Source: Nocardiopsis sp. NRRL B-16309 (GTDB lineage Bacteria; Actinomycetota; Actinomycetes; Streptosporangiales; Streptosporangiaceae). Taken from it: a stretch of DNA of 64,000 bases. A program made the position numbers and the translations under genes. The notes beneath the pieces were generated by a model. It saw only the letters and a program-made list of their open reading frames with translations. It made no database searches and was not told where the DNA came from. The number at the start of each line of letters is the position of its first letter. Within the stretch, counting starts at the first letter, position 1. Positions 17,334 to 27,500 of the stretch are shown here, piece by piece. The stretch lies in the NCBI RefSeq assembly GCF_001279585.1, contig NZ_LGEC01000049.1, positions 85,194-149,193 of the forward strand, in the 5' to 3' direction.

Positions 17334-18625
17334 GGCGCCACCGCCCCGGCGGGCCGGGCGAGCAGGTCCTGGAGGACGTCGGCCAGGGCGGTGACGCCCG
17401 CGTGGCAGTCGTCGGGCCGGGCCCACTCCTCGGGCGAGTGCGACACCCCGGTGGGGTTGCGCACGTAGAGCATCGCGGTGGGCACGTGCGCCGCGAGCAC
17501 CCCCGCGTCGTGCCCCGCGCCGGTGGGGAGCACAGGCACCCCGGTGTCGGTGGAGGGTGGCAGGCCGTCCCCCCGCGCGCCTCCGGCACCGACCACCGCG
17601 GCCAGCCGGTCGCGCAGCCCGTGGGAGAACGACACCAGCGGGGTGCGGGACTCGTTGGTCATCGCCAGACCGACACCGTGCTCGCGGGCCGCCTCCTCCG
17701 CGGCCCCGCGCACGCCCTCGACCACGGCGCCCAGCGCCTCCTCGTCGGCGGCGCGGGCGTCCAGCCAGGCACGCACCAGCGAGGGGATGGCGTTGGTGCC
17801 GTTGGGGGTGATGAGGGCCTTGGCGACGGTGGCGCGGGCGTCGTGCGCCTCGGCCAGCGCCCTGGCGGCCAGGACCGCGTGCGCGAACGGGAGCATCGGG
17901 TCGCCGCGGTCGGCCAGGCGGGTGGTCCCGGCGTGGTCGGCGCGGCCGGTGAAGTCCATCCGCCACCGCCCGTGCGGCCAGATCGAGCTGGCCACCCCCA
18001 CCGGGTGGGGGGTGTCGGCCAGGGAGCGGCCCTGTTCCACGTGCAGTTCGACGAACACGTCGAGCAGGCCGAGGGTGTCGGGGTCACCGCCGAGGCCCTG
18101 CGGGTCGAGCCCGGCGTCGGCCATCGCCCGCTCCCACGTCACACCGGCGGCGTCGGTGAGGCTCCGGGCCCGTTCGGGCGCGATCTCCCCGGTGGCCAGG
18201 CGGCTGCCCAGGCAGGGCACACCGAACCGGCCGCCCTCCTCCTCGACGAACACGGCCAGGGCCAGCGGGCGCGCGGGGGTGACGCCGCGGCGGCGCAGCT
18301 CGTCGACGGCGGCCAGGGCCGAGGCCACACCGAGCGGGCCGTCGAAGGCGCCGCCGTCGGGCACGCTGTCCAGGTGCGAACCGGTGGCCACGGCGCCGGG
18401 ACCGGGGACGCCCCACCAGGCCCACAGGTTGCCGTTGCGGTCGGTGCGCACGTCCAGGCCGCGGGCGGCGGCCGCCTCGGTGAACCAGGCGCGTGCCTCG
18501 GCGTCGGCGCCCGTCCAGGAGAAGCGGTGGTAGCCGCCGCTGTCGGCGTCGCGGCCCACGGGGGCGAGGTCGGCCCAGAGGCGGTCGAACGCCCCGGAGT
18601 CGGGGACCGGGGGCGGTGTGCTCAC
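17330..18625 (-). CDS. M20 amidohydrolase (allantoate amidohydrolase / N-carbamoyl amino acid hydrolase type) in the hut operon
   Basis: A 431-residue M20-family metallohydrolase. GSHLDSVPDGGAFDGPLGV has the first metal His and Asp, FVEEEGGRFGVPCLGSR the catalytic/metal Glu pair, and GHDAGVLA a later His. These fit the allantoate amidohydrolase branch. It lies between hutF and hutU with a 4-nt overlap to hutF. No hutG-type formylglutamate hydrolase is seen in the cluster, so this enzyme probably removes formate from N-formylglutamate. That role is inferred from position; the motif set alone would say allantoate or carbamoyl-amino-acid hydrolase. Confidence 0.8.
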   Translation of the reverse strand: MSTPPPVPDSGAFDRLWADLAPVGRDADSGGYHRFSWTGADAEARAWFTEAAAARGLDVRTDRNGNLWAWWGVPGPGAVATGSHLDSVPDGGAFDGPLGVASALAAVDELRRRGVTPARPLALAVFVEEEGGRFGVPCLGSRLATGEIAPERARSLTDAAGVTWERAMADAGLDPQGLGGDPDTLGLLDVFVELHVEQGRSLADTPHPVGVASSIWPHGRWRMDFTGRADHAGTTRLADRGDPMLPFAHAVLAARALAEAHDARATVAKALITPNGTNAIPSLVRAWLDARAADEEALGAVVEGVRGAAEEAAREHGVGLAMTNESRTPLVSFSHGLRDRLAAVVGAGGARGDGLPPSTDTGVPVLPTGAGHDAGVLAAHVPTAMLYVRNPTGVSHSPEEWARPDDCHAGVTALADVLQDLLARPAGAVAP

Positions 18626-18815
18626 ATGTGCTCCATGATCAGGTGCTCGGGCGCCCGTAGGACGGGCTCTTCAGCTCTTCCGGTGTGTCCGCTCGTTCCT
18701 CACGAACCCACCTCCAGACCCTCCAGAACCCGTCGGCGCCCTCGCCCTACCCTTCCGGGCCTCCGGCCAAGGCACCCGCAGAACGGGCTCTTCGGTCCTT
18801 CCGGTCGGTCTCGTG

Positions 18816-20474
<1,659 letters not shown>

Positions 20475-20505
20475 GGGCGTCTCCTGGGGTGGTGCGGACC
20501 GGGGA

Positions 20506-22053
20506 TCAGGACAGGGGGGTGACCGACTCGGCCGCCTCGACGACCGTCCCGTCGGCGACCAGGGCGGCGACGGCGGCGATCTCCGGGGACAGGTGGCGGT
20601 CGGGCCCGGGGCCGTCGACGTGCTCGCGCACGGCGCGCACGACGGCTCCGGTGGCGGGCCCGGGCTCCAGCGGCGAGCGCAGGTCCAGGGCCCGGGCCGC
20701 GGTCAGCAGCTCCACGGCCAGCACGGTGGTGAGGCCGTCCACGGCGCGGCGCAGCTTGCGCGCGGCCGACCAGCCCATGGACACGTGGTCCTCCTGCATG
20801 GCGGAGCTGGGGATGGAGTCGACGCTGGCCGGCACCGCCAGGCGCTTGAGCTCGGAGACGATCGCGGCCTGGGTGTACTGGGCGATCATGTGCCCGGAGT
20901 CCACACCGGGGTCGTCGGCCAGGAAGGCCGGCAGGCCGTGGGACCGGGACACGTCGAGCATGCGGTCGGTGCGCCGCTCGGCGATGGAGGCGGTGTCGGC
21001 CACGGCGATCGCCAGGAAGTCCAGGACGTAGGCGACGGGCGCGCCGTGGAAGTTGCCGTTGGACTCCACGCGGCCGTCGTCCAGGACCACCGGGTTGTCG
21101 ATCACGCTGTCGAGTTCGCGTCCGGCGACCAGGAGCGCGTGGTCCAGGGTGTCGCGGGCGGCACCGGCCACCTGCGGGGCGCAGCGCAGCGAGTAGGCGT
21201 CCTGGACCCGGTTGCAGTCGGGGCCGCGGTGGGAGGCGACGATCGGCGAGTCCGCCAGCAGCGCGGTCAGGTTGGCGGCGGAGGCGGCCTGGCCCGGGTG
21301 GGGCCGCAGCCGCTGGAGTTCGGCGGCGAAGACCCGGTCGGTGCCCAGGAGCGCCTCGACGCTCATGGCGGCGGTGATGTCGGCGACCTTGAGCAGCCGG
21401 GCCAGGTCCTGGCAGGCGAGGACGAGCATGCCGAGCATGCCGTCGGTGCCGTTGATCAGCGCCAGGCCCTCCTTGGCGCCCAGCTCGACCGGGCGGATCC
21501 CGGCCGCGTGCAGCGCGGTGTAGGCGGGCATGAGCGCGCCGGAGGCGTCGCGGACCTGGCCCTCGCCCATGAGCGCCAGCGCCACGTGCGACAGCGGCGC
21601 CAGGTCGCCGGAACAGCCCAGGCTGCCGTACTCGTGCACGACGGGCGTGATCCCGGCGTTGAGCAGGGCCGCGAGGGTGTCGACCGTGGCGACCTCCACG
21701 CCGGTGTTGCCGGAGGCCAGCGTGCGCAGGCGCAGCAGCATGAGGGCGCGCACGACCTCGGTCTCGACCTCGGGGCCGGCCCCCGCGGCGTGGGAGCGGA
21801 TGAGCGAGCGCTGAAGGCGGGCGCGCAGGTCGGGGGCGATGTGGCGGGTGGCCAGGGCGCCGAAGCCGGTGCTGACGCCGTAGGCGGGAACCTCGCCCCG
21901 GGCCAGCGACTCGACCCGTTCGCGGCCGTGCCGGACGGCCTTGCGGGTCTCCTCGCCGAGGGTGACGCGGGCGCCGTTGCGGGCGACGTCGAGGACCTGG
22001 GCCGGGGTGAGCGGAGCACCGCCGACGTTGACGGAAGGGACTGCTGTGGACAT
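20506..22053 (-). CDS. hutH: Histidine ammonia-lyase
   Basis: A 515-residue MIO-dependent lyase that removes ammonia from L-histidine to give urocanate, the first step. The active site reads GSLGCSGDLAPLSH: the MIO prosthetic group forms from the central Ser with its neighbours. Cys replaces the more common Ala before it; the key Ser-Gly is kept. YGVSTGFGALA and FHGAPVAYVLDF match the family. ATG 22053 is the first gene of the hut operon, 176 nt from the divergent IclR regulator, with an inverted repeat 54 nt upstream. Confidence 0.96.
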   Translation of the reverse strand: MSTAVPSVNVGGAPLTPAQVLDVARNGARVTLGEETRKAVRHGRERVESLARGEVPAYGVSTGFGALATRHIAPDLRARLQRSLIRSHAAGAGPEVETEVVRALMLLRLRTLASGNTGVEVATVDTLAALLNAGITPVVHEYGSLGCSGDLAPLSHVALALMGEGQVRDASGALMPAYTALHAAGIRPVELGAKEGLALINGTDGMLGMLVLACQDLARLLKVADITAAMSVEALLGTDRVFAAELQRLRPHPGQAASAANLTALLADSPIVASHRGPDCNRVQDAYSLRCAPQVAGAARDTLDHALLVAGRELDSVIDNPVVLDDGRVESNGNFHGAPVAYVLDFLAIAVADTASIAERRTDRMLDVSRSHGLPAFLADDPGVDSGHMIAQYTQAAIVSELKRLAVPASVDSIPSSAMQEDHVSMGWSAARKLRRAVDGLTTVLAVELLTAARALDLRSPLEPGPATGAVVRAVREHVDGPGPDRHLSPEIAAVAALVADGTVVEAAESVTPLS

Positions 22054-22106
22054 GCCCCCATTCCATCTCCAGCTGCCCCGCCGCAGAAGCCCTGACACGG
22101 GGGTTC

Positions 22107-22124
22107 TGTCTGACATCTCAGACA
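22107..22124. promoter_or_regulatory. Candidate operator near hutH
   Basis: TGTCTGACATCTCAGACA: perfect 7-bp inverted repeat with a 4-nt spacer, 54 nt before the hutH ATG. Its position in the divergent hut/IclR region makes it a likely site for the regulator. Confidence 0.55.
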
Positions 22125-22164
22125 TTCCCTGGTGCCCGTTGTGCGGCGCCGCAAGGGGACCGCC

Positions 22165-22188
22165 GCGTTGGCCCACGTCGGCCAACGC
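22165..22188. promoter_or_regulatory. Candidate operator near the IclR gene
   Basis: GCGTTGGCC (22165-22173) and GGCCAACGC (22180-22188): a perfect 9-bp inverted repeat with a 6-nt spacer, 41 nt before the regulator ATG. Could serve autoregulation. Confidence 0.5.
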
Positions 22189-22229
22189 CCGGACCTGGGC
22201 GGACGCCGATTCCGTGGAACAATCGGGGT

Positions 22230-22985
22230 ATGAGCTTCGTGCCGGCGGCCACACGCGCCCTGCGCGTTCTACGGTTCCTGGCCTCCCGCCCCGGCCCGGT
22301 GTCGGCCTCGGCCATCGCCCTGGAACTGGACGTACCGCGCTCCAGCGTCTACCAGCTGTTGGAGGCGATGGCCCAGGAGGGTTTCGTCACCCACCTGCCC
22401 GAGGAGCGCCGCTGGGGTCTCGGGGTGGCCGCGTTCGAGATCGGCTCGGCCTACCTGCGCCACGACGGCGTCGAGCGGTTGGCCCGACCCCTGCTGCACC
22501 AGCTGATGGAGGCCACCGGTTCCACCGCGCACCTGGGCGTGCTGCACGGCGCCGACACCCTGTACCTGCTCAAGGAGCAGCCGCCGCACGCCCCCACGCT
22601 CATCACCGGCGTGGGGGTCCGCCTGCCCGCGCACCTGACCGCGTCGGGGCGGGCCATGCTCGCCCGGCTCCCGCGTGCGCAGGTACGCGCCCTGTACCCC
22701 GACAGGGCGGCGTTCACCGACCGCACCGGGCGGGGCCCCTCCGACCCCGGTGAGCTGCGCCGGGTCCTGGAGGAGGAGGCCCGCCAGGGCTGGTCGATCG
22801 AGGCCGGCCAGGTGACCGACGGCTTCGTGTCGGTGGCGGCGGCCGCCCTGGACCACAACGGGCGGCCCGCCGCGGCGATCAGCCTCACCGTGCCCAGCGC
22901 CCGGCCGGTCACCCCGCAGGCGCTGGCCGCGAGGGTCCGCGACGCCGCGGCCGAGCTCACCCGCCGGCTCGGCGGGAGGCGGTGA
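22230..22985 (+). CDS. IclR family transcriptional regulator of the hut genes
   Basis: A 251-residue IclR-type regulator. Residues 1-65 form the winged HTH (ALRVLRFLASRPGPVSASAIALELDV, split here as ALRVLRFLA and SASAIALELDVPRSSVYQLL). Residues about 80-245 are the effector-binding domain (GVGVRLPAHLTASGRAMLA is the usual IclR loop). It is divergent from hutH, and two inverted repeats lie between them, so it most likely controls histidine breakdown in response to a pathway intermediate such as urocanate. Ligand and sign of control are inferred. Confidence 0.88.
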   Translation: MSFVPAATRALRVLRFLASRPGPVSASAIALELDVPRSSVYQLLEAMAQEGFVTHLPEERRWGLGVAAFEIGSAYLRHDGVERLARPLLHQLMEATGSTAHLGVLHGADTLYLLKEQPPHAPTLITGVGVRLPAHLTASGRAMLARLPRAQVRALYPDRAAFTDRTGRGPSDPGELRRVLEEEARQGWSIEAGQVTDGFVSVAAAALDHNGRPAAAISLTVPSARPVTPQALAARVRDAAAELTRRLGGRR

Positions 22986-22999
22986 ACCGCGGTCGCCGG

Positions 23000-23040
23000 G
23001 CGCCGTCCCTCGCCCGGGGGCTGTGCCCCGCGGACGGCGC
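23000..23040. terminator. Bidirectional terminator
   Basis: GCGCCGTCC (23000-23008) and GGACGGCGC (23032-23040) form a 9-bp stem enclosing a nested GGGG/CCCC hairpin, between two convergent genes. Confidence 0.65.
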
Positions 23041-23055
23041 GGCCCCGCACACGCC

Positions 23056-23739
23056 TCAGTCCAGGCTCAGCGGGGAGCGCTCCACGATCGAGGGCAGCGG
23101 CGCCGTGCGCTCGATCATCCGCAGGATCTTCTCCTTGTGGTCCCGGGGGACCTGCACGTAGAACTGCGTGGGGGCGTCCACCACGGGCAGGCCCAGGCTC
23201 TCGGCGGACTCGGCCCAGGTGGGCAGCTCCTCGTCCGTGCGGTAGGTGTCCAGGACGAACTCGATGAAGTACGTGCGGCGGCGGTCACCGGTGTGGTCCT
23301 CGCGCACCCGGCGGATCTCGTTCCACGCGATGAAGGTGCCCTCACCGGGGAACCACCACTTGCGCTCCTGGAGCACGATGACGCCGTCGCTGTCGGCGCT
23401 GATGCCCTGGCGGGTGATGCGCTGCGGGAGTCCGCGCAGCAGGACGATGTTGCTGCCGGGACCGACGAAGGCCATGGTCAGGGCCGCCGCGGACCACAGC
23501 GTCACCGATCCGACCGTGTAGTCCTGGCGCAGCACGTTCCACAGCAGCGATCCCAGCACCACGAGGAAGCCCACGGTGAGCAGGCCCGACACGTAGGCCG
23601 CCGCCATCCACATCCGCGCGTTGGGACCGCGCAGGCTCACGTACCGGCGCAGGTGGGAGACGCTGCCGGAGGTCTGCGTCAGGTCCGAGGGGACGCCCCG
23701 CAGGACTGGGGGGTCGTCCGAGGGTTCGGGGGAAGCCAT
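23056..23739 (-). CDS. Membrane protein of unknown function
   Basis: A 227-residue protein from ATG 23739. After about 40 polar residues come two membrane spans (about 42-65 and 75-98: AAAYVSGLLTVGFLVVLGSL and SVTLWSAAALTMAFVGPG), then a soluble C-terminal domain that looks like a PH-type or YcxB-like fold (GEGTFIAWNEIRRVRED, TYFIEFVLDTY). Cytoplasmic location of that domain is likely. No known function. Convergent with the IclR gene. Confidence 0.7.
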   Translation of the reverse strand: MASPEPSDDPPVLRGVPSDLTQTSGSVSHLRRYVSLRGPNARMWMAAAYVSGLLTVGFLVVLGSLLWNVLRQDYTVGSVTLWSAAALTMAFVGPGSNIVLLRGLPQRITRQGISADSDGVIVLQERKWWFPGEGTFIAWNEIRRVREDHTGDRRRTYFIEFVLDTYRTDEELPTWAESAESLGLPVVDAPTQFYVQVPRDHKEKILRMIERTAPLPSIVERSPLSLD

Positions 23740-23863
23740 GCCCCCATTGTTCCAACGTCCCGGGGTGGTCGGTGCCGCGGCTCCCACGGGAGCCGGTGTC
23801 CGTCCGCGGCCGATCGCGCCGAAGGCCGGGCATCGTCCGATGCGTCCCGCTAGAGTCCCGTCC

Positions 23864-24121
23864 ATGAGGCGCAATACCAGGGAGTACGACACCGAGCTGC
23901 GGGTCGATGACGAGATCGTGGTCCTGGACGGGGTGCCCTATCAGGGGCGGACCGTTCTGAGAGAGGGACCGGACGCCTTCGCACCCCTCGAACGCTGGGC
24001 CAAGGGGGTGGCCGAGGTCCTGGGAGAGCCCGTGACCTGGCGCGCCTCGCTCAAGGGCGACCTGGCCGCGCGCGGAACCGTCCAGCCGGGACCCGGCTCT
24101 CAGAACCTGCGCGCGCTCTGA
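23864..24121 (+). CDS. Small hypothetical protein
   Basis: An 85-residue protein from ATG 23864, with GTCCC rather than a clear ribosome-binding site upstream. It begins MRRNTREYDTELRVDDEIVVLDG and has a probable beta-hairpin then a helix (PLERWAKGVAEVLGE). I do not recognise a family. Its last 22 bases overlap a 33-residue zinc-ribbon frame on the other strand. Confidence 0.55.
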   Translation: MRRNTREYDTELRVDDEIVVLDGVPYQGRTVLREGPDAFAPLERWAKGVAEVLGEPVTWRASLKGDLAARGTVQPGPGSQNLRAL

Positions 24122-24201
24122 GCCCCGCACTTGGCGCACTGGAACTTGCGGTCGTCGCCGAGAATCCAGTCGTGGTCGCCGCCGGTCGGGCACGTGGACA
24201 T
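24100..24201 (-). CDS. Very small zinc-ribbon protein
   Basis: A 33-residue frame from ATG 24201, with GAGGAG nine bases upstream. It has one early Cys (STCPTGGDHDW) and a CAKC knuckle, so Cys-His-Cys-Cys could bind one Zn. A good Shine-Dalgarno and a protein-like sequence argue that it is real. ATG 24210 would add three residues. Function unknown. Confidence 0.55.
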   Translation of the reverse strand: MSTCPTGGDHDWILGDDRKFQCAKCGAQSARRF

Positions 24202-24420
24202 CGACACCATCTCCTCATGAGGGGCTGTTGGGGGTGCGTGGCGATCACCCTAATTCGCTCCCGCCACACCAGTCCCGCGAATGAGGAACTACTGGTCAGG
24301 ATTCATGTCCGTGCCCGCGTACGACCGGCCCCGACCGGCACGTGACCGGCTCGACCGGACGCGCGCCCGCGCCCGTCGCCGCACGCGACCGCCCCACGGA
24401 CGGCCCCGCCCGGCACACGG

Positions 24421-24455
24421 CCGGGGCCCGTCGCGGTGAACACGACGGGCCCCGG
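24421..24455 (-). terminator. rbpA terminator
   Basis: Perfect 13-bp stem, CCGGGGCCCGTCG (24421-24433) with CGACGGGCCCCGG (24443-24455), loop of 9 nt, 33 nt after the rbpA stop. Confidence 0.7.
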
Positions 24456-24487
24456 TGGCGGGCCGGACCGGCGGCGCCGGTCGGGCT

Positions 24488-24859
24488 TTAGTTCTGGGCG
24501 GCCTTCATGTGGGCCTCCACGGCCGCACGGTCGGCGCGCAGCTTGGCCAGGGCCTCATCCAGGATGAGCTTGCCCTCCTCCTCGCTGCGCCGCTCCTTCA
24601 CGTAGGCCAGGTGCGTCTTGTAGGGCTCGGTGCGCGGCGGCGACGGGGGGTTCGCCTTGTCCTTGCCCGCGGGGAATCCGCAACGGGGGCAGTCCCACTC
24701 GTCGGGGACCGCGGCTTCGCTCGCGAAGCTGGGCACGACCTCGTGCAAGTTCGCACAGTAGAACGGAACCCGCACGCGCGGGGCGGCCTCGCCCCGCTCC
24801 GCCTCGCCCATGGGGCCGGCTCCGACTCGGCTGCCACGGATGGCACTGCCACTACCCAC
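24488..24859 (-). CDS. rbpA: RNA polymerase-binding protein RbpA
   Basis: A 123-residue actinobacterial transcription factor that binds RNA polymerase and the principal sigma factor and helps open promoters. VRVPFYCANLHEVVPSFA, WDCPRCG with the Zn-binding-type Cys, and the sigma-interaction helix THLAYVKERRSEEEG are all present. GTG 24859 follows GAAGGAG by six to seven bases. Downstream of secG, 79 nt apart, ending in its own terminator. Confidence 0.96.
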   Translation of the reverse strand: MGSGSAIRGSRVGAGPMGEAERGEAAPRVRVPFYCANLHEVVPSFASEAAVPDEWDCPRCGFPAGKDKANPPSPPRTEPYKTHLAYVKERRSEEEGKLILDEALAKLRADRAAVEAHMKAAQN

Positions 24860-24938
24860 GAAAAACTCCTTCGGCGAACTCGCTCACCGACACTCGGGCG
24901 AGCTTGACTGTGGACGGGGGGTGCCTGCGTACCGCCGG

Positions 24939-25175
24939 CTACACGCCCCGGTTGATCAACAGGCCGAGGGCGACGATGGCGAGGATCCAGACGACCCCGA
25001 CAGCGATGGTCATGCGGTCGAGGTTGCGCTCGACGACCGACGAACCCCCGAGGGAGGACATGACGCCTCCGCCGAACATGTCGGACAGGCCGCCGCCCTT
25101 CCCCTTGTGCATGAGCACCAGGAAGATCAGCAGCGCGCTGAGAAGCATCACGAAGATGGACAGACCGAGGATCAC
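24939..25175 (-). CDS. secG: Preprotein translocase subunit SecG
   Basis: A 78-residue inner-membrane subunit of SecYEG. It has two spans (about residues 3-22, LGLSIFVMLLSALLIFLVLM, and 57-75, MTIAVGVVWILAIVALGLLI) joined by the family loop HKGKGGGLSDMFGGG. GTG 25175 is the start; the frame upstream looks non-coding. It lies between tpiA and rbpA, the usual actinobacterial order. Confidence 0.93.
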   Translation of the reverse strand: MILGLSIFVMLLSALLIFLVLMHKGKGGGLSDMFGGGVMSSLGGSSVVERNLDRMTIAVGVVWILAIVALGLLINRGV

Positions 25176-25406
25176 ACGCTCACCCGTAGCTCGACCCCGC
25201 AGCGGGGGAATGGACACCTCGGCCCCCCATTCACCACCCGTACCAGCGGCGGTGCTCGGCACCGGCCTGGCCGGCTCGGATCACGGAAGGGGGAGACCGG
25301 GGACGTTTTCGGATTTTACCGTGCCCATGGCGGCACGGGAGGGGAAACCGCGAGGCACGACAATCCCCTCAGCGAAGTCTAGCCCGACCACGGCACTCAT
25401 CGGGCC

Positions 25407-25440
25407 CCGCCCTCCCCGGACTCCGGTCCGGGAAGGGCGG
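25407..25440 (-). terminator. tpiA terminator
   Basis: Two 7-bp arms on each side separated by one mismatch (25407-25421 with 25426-25440), loop TCCG, 32 nt past the tpiA stop. Confidence 0.7.
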
Positions 25441-25471
25441 TATCGCAGGTCACAACACCCTGTCGGCGAAA

Positions 25472-26248
25472 CTACTGGTCGCCGAACCGGATGATCTTCA
25501 CGAACTCGTCCGCCTTCAGGCAGGCGCCGCCCACCAGGGCACCGTCGACGTCGTCCTTGGCCATGATGCCGGGGGCGTTGCCGCCCTTGACCGAACCGCC
25601 GTAGAGCACGCGCACCGCGCCGGCGACCTCCGGGGAGTACAGCTCCGACAGGCGCACCCGGATGGCCGCGCACACCTCCTGGGCGTCCTCGGGGGTCGCG
25701 ACCTCGCCGGTGCCGATCGCCCACACCGGCTCGTAGGCGACGACGATGCGCTCGGCCTGCTCGGCCGGGACGCCCTTCAGGGCGCCGTCGAGCTGGGCCA
25801 GGACGTGCTCGACCTGCCGGCCCTGCTGGCGCACCTCCAGGCCCTCGCCCACGCACAGGATCGGCACGATGCCGTTCTTGAAGGCCGCCTGGACCTTCGC
25901 GTTGACCAGGGCGTCGTCCTCCTGGTGGTACTCGCGGCGCTCGGAGTGGCCGACCAGGACGTAGCCGCAGTCCAGCTTGGCCAGCATCGCGCCGGAGACC
26001 TCGCCGGTGTAGGCGCCAATGGAGTGGGCGGAGATGTCCTGGGCGCCGTAGCCGATGCGCAGCTTGTCGCCGTCGACCAGCGTCTGCACGCTGCGCAGGT
26101 CCGTGAACGGCGGCAGGACGACGACCTCGGCGTTGTCGTAGTCCTTGTCGTTGAGGCCGAACGCCAGCTTCTGGACGAGGGCGATGGCCTCCAGGTGGTT
26201 GTTGTTCATCTTCCAGTTGCCCGCGATCAGCGGCAGGCGCTTGGACAT
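25472..26248 (-). CDS. tpiA: Triosephosphate isomerase
   Basis: A 258-residue glycolytic enzyme that interconverts dihydroxyacetone phosphate and glyceraldehyde 3-phosphate. LIAGNWKMNN holds the catalytic Lys, LVGHSERR the catalytic His, AYEPVWAIGTG the catalytic Glu loop, and LYGGSVKGGN the phosphate site. Complete, normal length. It follows pgk by 67 nt and is probably cotranscribed with it. Confidence 0.98.
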   Translation of the reverse strand: MSKRLPLIAGNWKMNNNHLEAIALVQKLAFGLNDKDYDNAEVVVLPPFTDLRSVQTLVDGDKLRIGYGAQDISAHSIGAYTGEVSGAMLAKLDCGYVLVGHSERREYHQEDDALVNAKVQAAFKNGIVPILCVGEGLEVRQQGRQVEHVLAQLDGALKGVPAEQAERIVVAYEPVWAIGTGEVATPEDAQEVCAAIRVRLSELYSPEVAGAVRVLYGGSVKGGNAPGIMAKDDVDGALVGGACLKADEFVKIIRFGDQ

Positions 26249-26315
26249 GTGTGTACTTCCCGTCAGGTCGGTCGGACGATGGCGCGGCCGGGGCGGGCGC
26301 CCCGGGACCGCGACG

Positions 26316-27500
26316 TCAGGCGAGGGCGTCGATACCGGGCAGGTCCTTGCCCTCCAGGTACTCCAGACTGGCACCGCCGCCGGTGGAGATGTGGCCGAAG
26401 GCCGCCTCGTCGAAGCCCAGCGCGCGCACGGCCGCGGCGGAGTCGCCGCCGCCCACCACGGTGAAGGCGCCCGAGTCGATCAGCGCCCGGGCCAGCGCCC
26501 GGGTACCGCCCGCGTAGGGCTCCATCTCGAACACGCCCATGGGCCCGTTCCAGAACACCGTCCGGGTGTCGGCGAGCTTGGCGGCGAACAGCTCCTGGCT
26601 GCGGGGCCCGATGTCCAGGCCCATGCGGTCGGCCGGAATGGCCTCGACGTCGACCGGCGCGTGGGGGGCGTCGGCGGCGAACTTCTCGGCGGCCACGACG
26701 TCGACGGGCAGGACGATCTCCACGCCCTCGCGCTCGGCGCGCTCCAGGTAGCCGCGCACGGTGTCGAGCTGGCCGGCCTCCAGCAGGCTGGAGCCGACCT
26801 CGTAGCCCTTGGCCTTGAGGAAGGTGAACACCATGCCGCCGCCGATGAGCAGGCGGTCGGCGGTGCCCAGGAGGTTGTCGATGACGCCGAGCTTGTCGGA
26901 GACCTTGGACCCGCCCAGGACCACGGCGTAGGGGCGCTGGGGCTCGCCGGTGAGCTTGCGCAGCACCTCGACCTCGGTCAGCACGAGTCCGCCGACCGCG
27001 TGGGGCAGCTTGCCCGGCAGGTCGAAGACGCTGGCGTGCCTGCGGTGCACCGCGCCGAAGGCGTCACCGACGTAGAGGTCGGCGAGCTGGGCGAAGCGGT
27101 CGGCGAGCTCGCCGCGCTCGGCGTCGTCCTTGCTCGTCTCGCCCGGCTCGAAGCGCACGTTCTCCAGGAGCGCGACCTGGCCGTCGGCGAGCGCGGCCGA
27201 GGTGGCGCGGGCCGACTCCCCGGCGGTGTCGGCGGCGAAGGCGACGTCGGCGCCGAGCAGCTCGCCCAGGCGGGCCGCGACCGGGCGCAGGGAGTAGCGC
27301 GGCTCCGGCGCGCCCTTGGGGCGGCCCAGGTGGGCGGCGACGATGACGCGGGCACCGCGCTCGCGCAGCTTCTCGATGGTGGGCAGGGCGGCGCGGATCC
27401 GGCCGTCGTCGGTGATGCGGTCGCCGTCCAGGGGCACGTTCAGGTCGGCTCGGACGAACACGCGCTTACCGGAGACGTCGAGGTCGTCGATCGTCCGCAT
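26316..27500 (-). CDS. pgk: Phosphoglycerate kinase
   Basis: A 394-residue glycolytic kinase that makes ATP from 1,3-bisphosphoglycerate. MRTIDDLDVSGKRVFVRADLN is the usual opening, with the substrate-binding RADLNVPLD. VLGGSKVSDKLGVI and the ATP site GGGMVFTFLKAKG are present, and GGGDSAAAVRALG closes the family pattern. GTG/ATG choice is simple: ATG 27500 has GAGGAGACC upstream. Followed by tpiA. Confidence 0.98.
   Translation of the reverse strand: MRTIDDLDVSGKRVFVRADLNVPLDGDRITDDGRIRAALPTIEKLRERGARVIVAAHLGRPKGAPEPRYSLRPVAARLGELLGADVAFAADTAGESARATSAALADGQVALLENVRFEPGETSKDDAERGELADRFAQLADLYVGDAFGAVHRRHASVFDLPGKLPHAVGGLVLTEVEVLRKLTGEPQRPYAVVLGGSKVSDKLGVIDNLLGTADRLLIGGGMVFTFLKAKGYEVGSSLLEAGQLDTVRGYLERAEREGVEIVLPVDVVAAEKFAADAPHAPVDVEAIPADRMGLDIGPRSQELFAAKLADTRTVFWNGPMGVFEMEPYAGGTRALARALIDSGAFTVVGGGDSAAAVRALGFDEAAFGHISTGGGASLEYLEGKDLPGIDALA

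Noticed and set aside
20506..22053. Cys in place of Ala in the HutH MIO motif as a sign of an inactive enzyme
   Set aside because: The MIO-forming Ser-Gly is intact, and Cys-Ser-Gly is, as far as I recall, found in other actinobacterial HutH proteins.
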